64,000 nucleotides of DNA from Candidatus Lariskella endosymbiont of Epinotia ramella. Lineage in GTDB: Bacteria; Pseudomonadota; Alphaproteobacteria; Rickettsiales; Midichloriaceae. The translations under genes and the position numbers were made by a program. The DNA is taken from NCBI RefSeq assembly GCF_964019805.1, contig NZ_OZ026472.1, positions 310,001 through 374,000 on the forward strand, written 5' to 3'. The notes beneath the pieces were generated by a model, which worked only from the letters and a program-made list of their open reading frames with translations, made no database searches and was not told the origin of the DNA. This document shows positions 54,946 to 62,936 of this stretch, piece after piece; positions within the stretch are counted from its first letter, which is position 1, and every line of letters starts with the position of its first letter.

Positions 54946-56052
54946 ATGCTCAGTATGTTTATTCGGAGATTTATGTCAAGATTCATAATCTTTGCTGCGA
55001 TGCTTTCTATGCTCCTCTGTTTTTCATACCGCTTTACGGAAGCAGCTAAGATAAAAGATATAGTCGCTTTTGAGGGAATTCGGGACAATGTGCTTGTTGG
55101 ATATGGATTGGTTGTTGGATTAAACGGTACTGGAGACAATTTGAGGAATTCAGCGTTCACTGAGAAGGGGTTTGTTGATTTTTTAGAGAAGCTTGGAATT
55201 AATACTAGAGGAGCAAATCTTAAGACTAGAAACATCGCGGCAGTAATGGTGACGGCAAGCCTTCCACCATTTTCCAGAACTGGAAGTAGAATCTCTGTGA
55301 ATATTAGTACACTTGGTGATGCAAAGAGTTTAAGAGGTGGTACTCTTGTTGCTACTCCTTTACTTGGCGCAGATGGTAATGTTTATGCAGTTGCTCAAGG
55401 AACTGTGAGTCTTGGTACACCAACTGATTTTGATCCAGTGGTTAGTAAGTCAAAGTTTACTCCAACGGCTGGCTATGTAAATAGCGGCGCTATAGTAGAG
55501 CGTGAGCTGGACTTCTCACTGAATTCTCTAGGAGAAGTCAGACTAGCTCTGAAGAATCCTGATGTAACAACAGCAAGGATAATATCAACAGCTATAAATA
55601 ACTCGCTTGGTGAAAATTTGTCTACTGCGACTGATCCAGGAACAGTCAAAATTGTTGTTCCAGTCGAATATCTAAACAATGTGCTTGGACTTCTTGCGGA
55701 TATAGAAAATTTAGAGGTGGAACCGGAAAGTATTGCAAAAGTTGTCATAGATGAAGCAAGCGGCACCATAGTTATTAGCGATAATGTCAGAATTAGTCCA
55801 GTTGCAATTTCTCAAGGTAATTTGATTGTTAAAGTGCAGGATGATGAACGACTTCTCAGTCTAATAATTAATAAAAAAGATGAAGAAGCTATTATGCCTG
55901 GCACGAAACTTGCTGTAATGGAAGAGGCTACTAGCTTGAGTGATTTGGTGAAGGGGTTAAATGCACTAGCTGTTAAGACGCAAGATCTTGTTGCGATATT
56001 AAAATCCATGCAACAGGCAGGTGCCTTGCAAGCTACTATAGAGGTGAGGTAG
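54946..56052 (+). CDS. flgI: flagellar P-ring protein FlgI
   Basis: FlgI forms the periplasmic bushing around the flagellar rod. A basic N-terminus and hydrophobic stretch (FIIFAAMLSMLLCFSYRF) form a signal peptide ending near TEAA. The mature start AKIKDIVAFEGIRDNVLVGYGLVVGLNGTGDN is diagnostic. VMVTASLPPFSRTGSRI and the C-terminal segment SLSDLVKGLNALAVKTQDLVAILKSMQQAGALQA also fit. At 368 residues it is complete. AAGG precedes the ATG at 54946; ATGs at 54955 and 54973 are alternatives. It opens a tight flagellar operon; flgJ begins 4 bases after it. Confidence 0.97.
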   Translation: MLSMFIRRFMSRFIIFAAMLSMLLCFSYRFTEAAKIKDIVAFEGIRDNVLVGYGLVVGLNGTGDNLRNSAFTEKGFVDFLEKLGINTRGANLKTRNIAAVMVTASLPPFSRTGSRISVNISTLGDAKSLRGGTLVATPLLGADGNVYAVAQGTVSLGTPTDFDPVVSKSKFTPTAGYVNSGAIVERELDFSLNSLGEVRLALKNPDVTTARIISTAINNSLGENLSTATDPGTVKIVVPVEYLNNVLGLLADIENLEVEPESIAKVVIDEASGTIVISDNVRISPVAISQGNLIVKVQDDERLLSLIINKKDEEAIMPGTKLAVMEEATSLSDLVKGLNALAVKTQDLVAILKSMQQAGALQATIEVR

Positions 56053-56056
56053 ATTT

Positions 56057-56368
56057 ATGAGTGATATTATGACCGTTGGAATCGCTGCAATTGATAGTAA
56101 TTTGAAAGAAAGCTCGCTTGGCGAAAGTGGTGTACGTGAAGCAGCCAAGTCTTTGGATAAGGTGTTTCTTTCTATGTTTTTAGAGCGCGCTTGGAAGAGC
56201 GAAGGTATTGGAGATGAGGATCCTGCTTTGCAAAGCTTTGTGAGTAAAATGCATGTGGATATAATGAGCCAACATATAGTAGATAGCGGCGGAATTCTTA
56301 CAAATGCTATAGAAAAACAGTTGTCCGTTCAGCATTATAATGAAGCTTCTTTAAGAGCTAAAGGATGA
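56057..56368 (+). CDS. flgJ: FlgJ-type rod-binding/capping protein (N-terminal domain only)
   Basis: The 103-residue protein corresponds to the rod-binding N-terminal domain of FlgJ (KSLDKVFLSMFLERAWKSEG, FVSKMHVDIMSQHIVDSGGILTNAIEKQL). The C-terminal muramidase domain of enterobacterial FlgJ is absent, as in most alphaproteobacteria, where a separate lysozyme acts. It starts 4 bases after the flgI stop codon with GAGGTAGATTT upstream. Confidence 0.9.
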   Translation: MSDIMTVGIAAIDSNLKESSLGESGVREAAKSLDKVFLSMFLERAWKSEGIGDEDPALQSFVSKMHVDIMSQHIVDSGGILTNAIEKQLSVQHYNEASLRAKG

Positions 56369-56405
56369 AAATAATTAACTTGTAAACTTAGTATTTGTGT
56401 TAGTT

Positions 56406-56870
56406 ATGAAAGATATAGATTCTATTAGGGGTAATATAGTAAGTGATAAGATGCTGGAAAAAGCCATGAGGCATCTGATCAGTCTGCTGAAAGTTGAATA
56501 TGATCTTTTGATTCAGAATAGAATTAATGAAGTGATAGCTGTACAAAATAAGAAGAATGGAGTGCTGAAATTTCTAGATGCGCAGAGTGCTCTTCTAAGT
56601 GGTCTTTTAGAACGTGGTAGCTTGCATGAGCATATAGGTAAGACGCGCTGTGCTGAAATAAAGGAGCTTGCTATAGAGCTACAAAAAAATATTAACACTG
56701 TGAAGTCTGTGCTAGAAAGTAAGATATATATAAATGAAATGATGCTGAAAGCTGTACAAGAAGTCTTAGCAAAGAGTAGCCCTCGAAACAATATAAATTA
56801 TAAAGCAAAAGGCAAGCATGTGAGCGGAAGCGAGAATCAAGGATATGTGGTGATGAGTGAGAGTGTTTAA
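56406..56870 (+). CDS. FlgN-like flagellar export chaperone candidate
   Basis: FlgN escorts the hook-associated proteins FlgK and FlgL to the export gate. This 154-residue protein is almost wholly helical, with a heptad-like run LEKAMRHLISLLKVEYDLLIQNRINEVIAVQNKKNGVLKFLDAQ near residue 15, as in FlgN, and a disordered basic tail. Sequence identity to FlgN is not obvious to me. The call rests on helical pattern, size and position between flgJ and flgK. The ATG at 56406 is preferred to a GTG three codons upstream. Confidence 0.6.
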   Translation: MKDIDSIRGNIVSDKMLEKAMRHLISLLKVEYDLLIQNRINEVIAVQNKKNGVLKFLDAQSALLSGLLERGSLHEHIGKTRCAEIKELAIELQKNINTVKSVLESKIYINEMMLKAVQEVLAKSSPRNNINYKAKGKHVSGSENQGYVVMSESV

Positions 56871-56896
56871 CTTTTATTTTTCTTAGTAGGTTTGAT

Positions 56897-59371
56897 ATGA
56901 GCGTAATTGGGAATTCTTTTATTAATGCAGCTGGAGTAAATCAAAAAGAGTCAGATGTCAGACAGCAGAATATTGCTTATTCTAAGAGCACAAGTCGCGG
57001 TAGAATGGATATTCAGGAGAAGAGAGTTGCTGGGACTTCCAGTATAGTTGCATCTGTGAATTCGGTGTTAAACGAGTTTTTGCAACAAGATGTGTTATCT
57101 GCCAATTCTGAATCCAAGAGTCTTGGTTTATTATCTGAGCTTTTTCAAGAGAGAATTAGTCCTATAATAGCTAGAGATGGAGATGGTAAAAGTTTACAGG
57201 TATTATTTGGTGAGCTTTTTACATCGATCAGAAGCTTAGAAGCTCAGCCTACAGAACAAGTACTAAGAGAAAAAGTATTAAATTCGTTAGACAAATTCTC
57301 ATTTGCGATCAAAGAGAAATCTAAAGCGCTATACGACATACGTTTCGAATTAGATCAAAGTATTGTAAATGATATAAAAGCTGCAAACGATGAAATAGAA
57401 AGCATAAAACATATGAGAGAGAGTTTAATGCTTTCTGGTAGTGATGTGGAATCTGCAAATCTGAAGAACGATATTGCTGAAGCTTTCGATAGGCTTTCTA
57501 AGTATATACCGATTAAAGTCTATACTGATCAAGATAATATACCATCAGCTCAGTTGGTTACAGATCAGAGTAATTCCGATCTATTTTCTCTAGATATCTC
57601 ATATTATTTAGGCTACCAGAGCATGAAATCAGTACAGCATATCATAGATGATAAAGAATTTTCTCCTGTTACTTTAGAGAAAGTTATGCATAGAGGATTT
57701 ACGCTTCCTGCTAGTGATATAGTATCCGGTGGAACAAGTGCAAGTGTAATAAGTCATATTAAGGGTGGTATTATAGCTACAAAGATTGAAATGATACATA
57801 AAGAGCTTCCAAGGTTGATAGATCAGTTGGATCAGCTAGCATATAACTCTCAGAATCTTGTGAATAGCGCGCACAATAAAGGGGCAGGTTATCTGCCAGC
57901 ACCAGAGCTGAAATCAACAAGACTTATGAGCGGAGGAGATGTGATAACTGCTTCTGGTAAAGCAATTATAGCACTTGTTGGTTTAGATGGTCTGCCTTTA
58001 AAGGAGATGCAGAGTAATGGTGATACATTTATTCCTCCACTTATTATAGACTTTGATAAGTTGGACTTTGGACAGGGCATAGGGCAGCTGCGCGTGCAAG
58101 ATATAATGAATACTATCAATAGGTATTTTGGAGATGAGCTATCTGGCAACAATAGGGCTGAGCTTGGCGTGAGTAATAATGTTCTTTCTGACGTCAAGTT
58201 GTATTCAAAGAATCAAGATATGCAGGTTGGTTCCACTTTTTCCTTAGGAATTGAGTTAAGTAATTATTCACTAGCTGATATCGGTTTTAAAATTAAAGAC
58301 TGCATTATGAAAGATTCTCTTGGTGTTAGTATACCTGTTCATTTCGATTCTAAGAAGCACGTGGCTGAAAAAGGAGGTCCTCACAGGATAGAACTTGCTG
58401 CATCATTTGTGCCGACTTCTTTAGATTATCCTTATGAAGTGGCCATTGATGTTGAGGTCAGTGAGGGTGATAAGTCAATAACTAGAACTTTGACGTATAA
58501 GATAAATGATCCATCTTCATATAATCTAGGGTTAAGCGGGTTAAATGAGTTTAAATTTTCCATTGATAGCATGTCAGGGCCTTATGGGCCGGGTTCACGC
58601 GTTGCTCCACCATTGCTTGGCAAGGAAGGGGTGATAGCCTCTTTGATAGATAAAAATAATGCTGCGCTCGCAGATAATGACACAACACAAAATGGACGAT
58701 TGACTCTGAAGTCTGGAAGTGATAAGTGGCGTTTTGCTATATATCAAGATAGTAGTTCACTCAGTGGAGTAAGTGGCAATGGAAAGACTTTACAAGGCCT
58801 TGGACTAAGTGGATTTTTTGGTTTGAATGATCTTCTAGTGAGAGGTGATAGTGATATAGCCCTTTGGCATGCCGTGAGGAATACAGCGCTAAACATCAAA
58901 GTGAGAGATGATATTGCAAGAAATCATGCTTTTTTTTCAGGAGCGAAGCTGGAAAAATTTGTTGAGCATGGAAATAATGAGGAGGCAACAACATCTGCTC
59001 CACTTTATTCAGTGAGCACAGGTGATAGTCATAATGTGCATGAGATTGCAAAAGCTATTGATACACGTGTTGAATTTGTGTCACAAAGTGACGGTGATGT
59101 TTTGTATGCAAGTCTTTTAGAATATTCACAGCAAGTTGTTGTTTCAGTGGCAAGCAAAGCATCTAGATATGCTGCTAAGAAGATAGAGAGTGATAATAGA
59201 GAGGTAAACCTAAGATCAGCTTTGCATGAGAAAAGTGGTATAAGCAAAGAAACTGAGATGATCAAGATAATGGAGGAGGCTCAAGTGATGTCTTTTCAAC
59301 TGTCTGCTACTCAGAAATCCATTCAGGTTATGGATAATATAATAAGAGTAATATCTAGCGTCTCTGTATAG
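56897..59371 (+). CDS. flgK: flagellar hook-associated protein 1
   Basis: FlgK is the first junction protein between hook and filament. The N-terminal domain (NSFINAAGVNQKESDVRQQNIAYS near residue 6, LQVLFGELFTSIRSLEAQPTEQVLREKVLNSLDKF near 95) and the C-terminal helix (EEAQVMSFQLSATQKSIQVMDNIIRVISS) are the D0/D1 parts. At 824 residues it is well above the usual 450-650; the extra sequence is in the surface-exposed middle (about residues 230-700). It follows the FlgN-like gene by 26 bases. Confidence 0.88.
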   Translation: MSVIGNSFINAAGVNQKESDVRQQNIAYSKSTSRGRMDIQEKRVAGTSSIVASVNSVLNEFLQQDVLSANSESKSLGLLSELFQERISPIIARDGDGKSLQVLFGELFTSIRSLEAQPTEQVLREKVLNSLDKFSFAIKEKSKALYDIRFELDQSIVNDIKAANDEIESIKHMRESLMLSGSDVESANLKNDIAEAFDRLSKYIPIKVYTDQDNIPSAQLVTDQSNSDLFSLDISYYLGYQSMKSVQHIIDDKEFSPVTLEKVMHRGFTLPASDIVSGGTSASVISHIKGGIIATKIEMIHKELPRLIDQLDQLAYNSQNLVNSAHNKGAGYLPAPELKSTRLMSGGDVITASGKAIIALVGLDGLPLKEMQSNGDTFIPPLIIDFDKLDFGQGIGQLRVQDIMNTINRYFGDELSGNNRAELGVSNNVLSDVKLYSKNQDMQVGSTFSLGIELSNYSLADIGFKIKDCIMKDSLGVSIPVHFDSKKHVAEKGGPHRIELAASFVPTSLDYPYEVAIDVEVSEGDKSITRTLTYKINDPSSYNLGLSGLNEFKFSIDSMSGPYGPGSRVAPPLLGKEGVIASLIDKNNAALADNDTTQNGRLTLKSGSDKWRFAIYQDSSSLSGVSGNGKTLQGLGLSGFFGLNDLLVRGDSDIALWHAVRNTALNIKVRDDIARNHAFFSGAKLEKFVEHGNNEEATTSAPLYSVSTGDSHNVHEIAKAIDTRVEFVSQSDGDVLYASLLEYSQQVVVSVASKASRYAAKKIESDNREVNLRSALHEKSGISKETEMIKIMEEAQVMSFQLSATQKSIQVMDNIIRVISSVSV

Positions 59372-59459
59372 ATTTTTATTATTATGCATGAACGTTGATT
59401 AAAAAAAGATAGCTTACTTTACTTATAAATATTCTAATTTCTATAAAAGAGGTGTTGTT

Positions 59460-60521
59460 ATGAGTTTTGGTGGTAATCCGATAGGTAGTTCAACTATAGG
59501 AATTGGTGCTAGTTATTCTAGTGCTTTTAAAAATATGAAAAAAGAATATGAAGGTATAACGTTATCTTCCAAAGAAGGCTCAAAAGCTGCAGGTGGTTGG
59601 CATAATATGCAAAGTGATGAAGTAGGGAAGGCGTTACATAAGCAGCAATTAGCTGCAAATTATAAGCAACATACTTCGTCACTTAAGATGCTATCTAAAA
59701 ATGTTGGAATGATGCACTATAGAGTAAATGATATAAGAGAGAATGTGGAAAATGCTGTGGAGTCTATGCAATATAAGCCGCTCGATTTGTCTTGGGAAGA
59801 CCGTGAGAAGCGCATACAACAGATGGAATATTACTTAGGGCGGATCGAAGAATCTCTAAATGCAAAACATAGTAATGGTGAATATATATTTGGTGGTGCT
59901 AGGTCTGATGCTACTCCTGTTGGTGAAATAGTGAAAAACAGTAATATTATCTCATCTGAAAGTGGGATGTTAGCTGATGATACTGTTACTAGCGTGTACT
60001 ATAATGGTGATACTAATCCTGCTATCTCATATACAATTGGCAATTCTAATAGCATAAAATTGAATTTTAATGCTGCAGATCCTGGTGTGCGCAAGGCAAT
60101 TGCTGCATTACATTATTGCATAGACGCTGAAAAGAAGTTTAATAAGTTTAATCAAATAAAGGAAAGTGGTATAGATCCTCAGAAAAATGGCATAAAGGAT
60201 GATGAATATATAGATGAGCATGAATATATCACGCGTATGGAACGCGCTGAAAAAGTTGGTGATGAGGCTGTGAAGTCGCTAGGCGTGTCGATTTCAGATA
60301 TTGCAATGGTTTTACAGCATATTGAGATAGATAAAGGAGAAAACGAGAGAATGTTGAGTGAAACAGAAGGATCGCTTAACGATTTAATGACGTATAATCA
60401 AATAGATCTATATAGATTTTTAATGGCATATTATGAGCAGCTAAATGCACTATCGAATATATATATGCTTTCTCATAAATTAGAGAATAATTTTATTAAT
60501 AATTTGGCGTCAATGTCATAA
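59460..60521 (+). CDS. flgL: flagellar hook-associated protein 3 (FlgL), flagellin-like
   Basis: FlgL is the second junction protein and shares the flagellin fold. The 353-residue protein has helical termini. N-terminal: LHKQQLAANYKQHTSSLKMLSKNVGMMHYRVNDI. The NAKHSNGEYIFGGARSDATPVG segment near residue 140 is the conserved FlgL/flagellin GxYxFgG motif. C-terminal helices are NERMLSETEGSLNDLMTYNQIDLYRFLMAYYEQLNALSNI. AAAAGAGGTG precedes the ATG. It is 88 bases after flgK, a gap large enough for its own promoter. Confidence 0.88.
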   Translation: MSFGGNPIGSSTIGIGASYSSAFKNMKKEYEGITLSSKEGSKAAGGWHNMQSDEVGKALHKQQLAANYKQHTSSLKMLSKNVGMMHYRVNDIRENVENAVESMQYKPLDLSWEDREKRIQQMEYYLGRIEESLNAKHSNGEYIFGGARSDATPVGEIVKNSNIISSESGMLADDTVTSVYYNGDTNPAISYTIGNSNSIKLNFNAADPGVRKAIAALHYCIDAEKKFNKFNQIKESGIDPQKNGIKDDEYIDEHEYITRMERAEKVGDEAVKSLGVSISDIAMVLQHIEIDKGENERMLSETEGSLNDLMTYNQIDLYRFLMAYYEQLNALSNIYMLSHKLENNFINNLASMS

Positions 60522-60539
60522 TACTTGAGGGGTATATGT

Positions 60540-61043
60540 ATGAAAAGTACTGATATGGATGGAAGCTGCAGAACATATACTGGCTCATATGCTGGTTCAA
60601 TTTCAGAGGGATTTGCTGGAGCGTGTCCAGGTTCCAGTACGCGTCAATCACTTCTGATTCCATCTGGATTGATAGGTTGTAGTGGTTATCATAGTTATGT
60701 GCTTTCACATGTACCATATAGAAATTTAGCAAATTTTAAGGTTTTACAGAGTGTTGAAAACTCCAGAATAGCTTTTTTAGTGTTGCAGTTGAATCCTTTT
60801 AACTCTGTCATGAGCGTTTCAGATATTGAATTTATAGCGGAAGTTATGAATGTAAAAATCATCAATTTACAAGTATTATTGGTAGCTACACCTCAGCTTT
60901 CAGAAGATGGTAAATATAACATAACGCTAAATACTAAAGCTCCAATTTTTGTGGATAAGTCTAACAATATAGCTATGCAATATGTATTACAATCTTCGCA
61001 TTATAACACAAAGCATAAATATTGTGTAGGGATAACTCAGTGA
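60540..61043 (+). CDS. fliW: FliW-family flagellar assembly factor
   Basis: FliW binds flagellin and, in bacteria with CsrA, antagonises CsrA so that flagellin translation matches export. From about residue 40 the family pattern is clear: IPSGLIGCSGYHSYVLS, FKVLQSVENSRIAFLVLQLNPF, LQVLLVATPQLSEDGKYNITLNTKAPIFVDKSNNIAMQYVLQSSHYNTKH. The first 38 residues, rich in Gly/Ser/Thr, replace the usual short N-terminal strand. GAGGGG lies before the ATG at 60540; a TTG five codons upstream overlaps it. It closes the flagellar operon 18 bases after flgL. CsrA and flagellin genes are not in the window. Confidence 0.82.
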   Translation: MKSTDMDGSCRTYTGSYAGSISEGFAGACPGSSTRQSLLIPSGLIGCSGYHSYVLSHVPYRNLANFKVLQSVENSRIAFLVLQLNPFNSVMSVSDIEFIAEVMNVKIINLQVLLVATPQLSEDGKYNITLNTKAPIFVDKSNNIAMQYVLQSSHYNTKHKYCVGITQ

Positions 61044-61186
61044 TTGTAGGTATTATCAGTGCTTCTCTTGCTAGTTTGATTTTTTGCTGAGTGAAAATCA
61101 GGATAATGTAGAATCTAAATTCAAAGCATTTGAAGTGACAATACTTTTTATAAACTATTAGCAGTGCTATAATGCTTACCAGGTCG

Positions 61187-61222
61187 CCTGCCTCATAGCT
61201 CTAAGAAGCGCAGGAATTTGAC
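61187..61222 (+). repeat. R2 end fragment
   Basis: GTCGCCTGCCTCATAGCTCT and AAGAAGCGCAGG match the left end of R2 (compare 14526 and 40591). Only about 35 bases remain. Confidence 0.5.
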
Positions 61223-61231
61223 TACCTACCT

Positions 61232-61431
61232 TCAAACTTGGATATCTCTGATTATTTTACTTGCTCGGTTAAGGTTTGGAAACAAATCTAAAATGCTTGT
61301 TGCTACTTTATAATCTTCTTTGCCGCCACATAAGATAAAGTAAAAGACAAGAAGAGTAAGGTGTTATCTACGAATGTTTCTTTGTCATGTTTTAGTGTGG
61401 CAAGATCAAGTCTCTCTAACATATTCATCAT
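61232..61431 (-). pseudogene. possible small frameshifted gene remnant
   Basis: On the minus strand MMNMLERLDLATLKHDKETFVDNTLL starts behind GAAGG at 61431. Before that frame stops, a second frame carries on as LCGGKEDYKVATSILDLFPN and ends KIIRDIQV at 61232. The two halves read like one short helical protein broken by a single frameshift near 61335. No family is recognised. Confidence 0.35.
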
Positions 61432-61478
61432 CCTTCAAAAAGAGCTAGGAAAAATATGACTTATGTGTATATACAAAA

Positions 61479-61570
61479 TACATAAAGAGCATTCTACATA
61501 TGTCAATTTTGAAGTCTAATTTCATATGTATGCAAGTTACATACCAACTCTTCATTTCCCTGAGGTATAC
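61479..61570 (+). promoter_or_regulatory. R3 repeat end forming the hemH leader
   Basis: CTAATTTCATATGTATGCAA and CCAACTCTTCATTTCCCTGA (61513-61562) form the inner R3 block, followed by GGTATAC and the hemH ATG. GAGG in this repeat is the apparent Shine-Dalgarno, 7 bases from the start codon. Confidence 0.6.
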
Positions 61571-62803
61571 ATGGATAAAAAAATAGCGGTTGTATTGTTT
61601 AATTTAGGAGGGCCGAGTAGTAGAGACGCTATAAAGCCATTTTTATTTAATTTATTCTATGATCGCGCAATCATTAGAATATCAAATCCCTTCAGGTTCT
61701 TGCTTGCGAAATTCATATCATATAAGCGTGAAGTAAATGCTATAAAAGCATATATGAAAATTGGTGGTAGTTCCCCTCTACTTTCACATACTATAAAGCA
61801 AGCGGAGGCTTTAGAGGATTTGCTTAACGCTACTAAAAGATCTGATTATTGTTGCCCTTATGCTGACATGATATTTGAAGAGAACATAAATACTGGTGTA
61901 TCTATGATGGCTAAAGATATCATAGAAAATGTAATGGAATTTTCAAAGCAAGGACAGTACCATAATACGTATAAAGTATTCATAGGGATGCGATATTGGC
62001 ATCCTTTTATTGAGAGTATAGTGCATGATGTGCTTAATTTCTCTCCAGAGAAAATCATACTATTGCCGCTATACCCTCAATTTTCAACCACAACAACTGG
62101 ATCATCATTTAATGCTTGGAAGAAAATTATACGCGGTACAAAACTAGAAAATGTAGAGAGTCACTACATATGCTGTTATTATAATAATGAGAAATTTATA
62201 GAAGCACACACAGAACTTATATTGCAAGAATATAATAAAGCTATAAAGTATGGAAGACCGCGTATATTATTTTCTGGGCATAGTTTGCCACAGAGCATAA
62301 TAGATTCAGGTGACTCATATCAATTCCAAGTGGAGGAAACAACTAAGTTAATAGTTAAGAAGCTAAAAGAGCATTTTGGAAGTATAGACTATAGAGTATG
62401 TTACCAGAGCAAGGTTGGGCCAATGAAATGGTTGTCGCCATCTACAAAATCTGAAATCATTGCTGCTGCGAGTGAGAAATGTCCAGTTGTGATAGTCCCT
62501 ATAGCGTTTGTTTCTGAGCATATTGAAACATTGGTTGAGCTTGATATAGAATATAAGAAGCTTGCAAGTAAATTAGGAATTGAGCACTATTTTAGGGTGT
62601 CTGCGTTGCAAACAAATAAAAAATTTATTGATTGTCTTGCAAGGTTATGCACAAATAATTATAATTGTGACGGTGAAGTATTAGAGCAGGATAATGTAAA
62701 GTTTTGCTCAGGTGATGATTATCAAAGTGAAGCTAATGCTTCGTATTATAAAAAGAAAAGATGTGGTGATTTTATAAAATGCTTTAAAAGGAATAGTTGT
62801 TAG
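61571..62803 (+). CDS. hemH: ferrochelatase with cysteine-rich C-terminal extension
   Basis: HemH inserts Fe(II) into protoporphyrin IX, the last step of haem synthesis, at the inner membrane. Family motifs: [11 protein letters not shown] near residue 7, GGSSPL near 71, MRYWHPFI near 139, [15 protein letters not shown] near 170, [17 protein letters not shown] near 233 (catalytic His), [16 protein letters not shown] near 278 and [15 protein letters not shown] near 315. The last ~60 of 410 residues form an extension beyond the usual 320-350 and contain seven cysteines. Some bacterial ferrochelatases, including Caulobacter's, hold a [2Fe-2S] cluster, so these may be ligands. The in-frame ATG at 61526 lies in repeat sequence, so I use 61571. 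Confidence 0.95.
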   Translation: MDKKIAVVLFNLGGPSSRDAIKPFLFNLFYDRAIIRISNPFRFLLAKFISYKREVNAIKAYMKIGGSSPLLSHTIKQAEALEDLLNATKRSDYCCPYADMIFEENINTGVSMMAKDIIENVMEFSKQGQYHNTYKVFIGMRYWHPFIESIVHDVLNFSPEKIILLPLYPQFSTTTTGSSFNAWKKIIRGTKLENVESHYICCYYNNEKFIEAHTELILQEYNKAIKYGRPRILFSGHSLPQSIIDSGDSYQFQVEETTKLIVKKLKEHFGSIDYRVCYQSKVGPMKWLSPSTKSEIIAAASEKCPVVIVPIAFVSEHIETLVELDIEYKKLASKLGIEHYFRVSALQTNKKFIDCLARLCTNNYNCDGEVLEQDNVKFCSGDDYQSEANASYYKKKRCGDFIKCFKRNSC

Positions 62804-62936
62804 TTAAAAGTGACTAATGCAAGTGATTACTTTGTTGTGCAAGCATTTATTAATGCAATGTATAGCAGAATTATTTTTTGTGCTTTATGCAAGCGGTGGT
62901 TATTAGTCAAAACACGGAGCTGCAGTTTATATAACA
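62804..62936. other. hemH-recJ intergenic region
   Basis: About 130 bases with no gene or recognised repeat. recJ lacks a strong Shine-Dalgarno. Confidence 0.4.
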
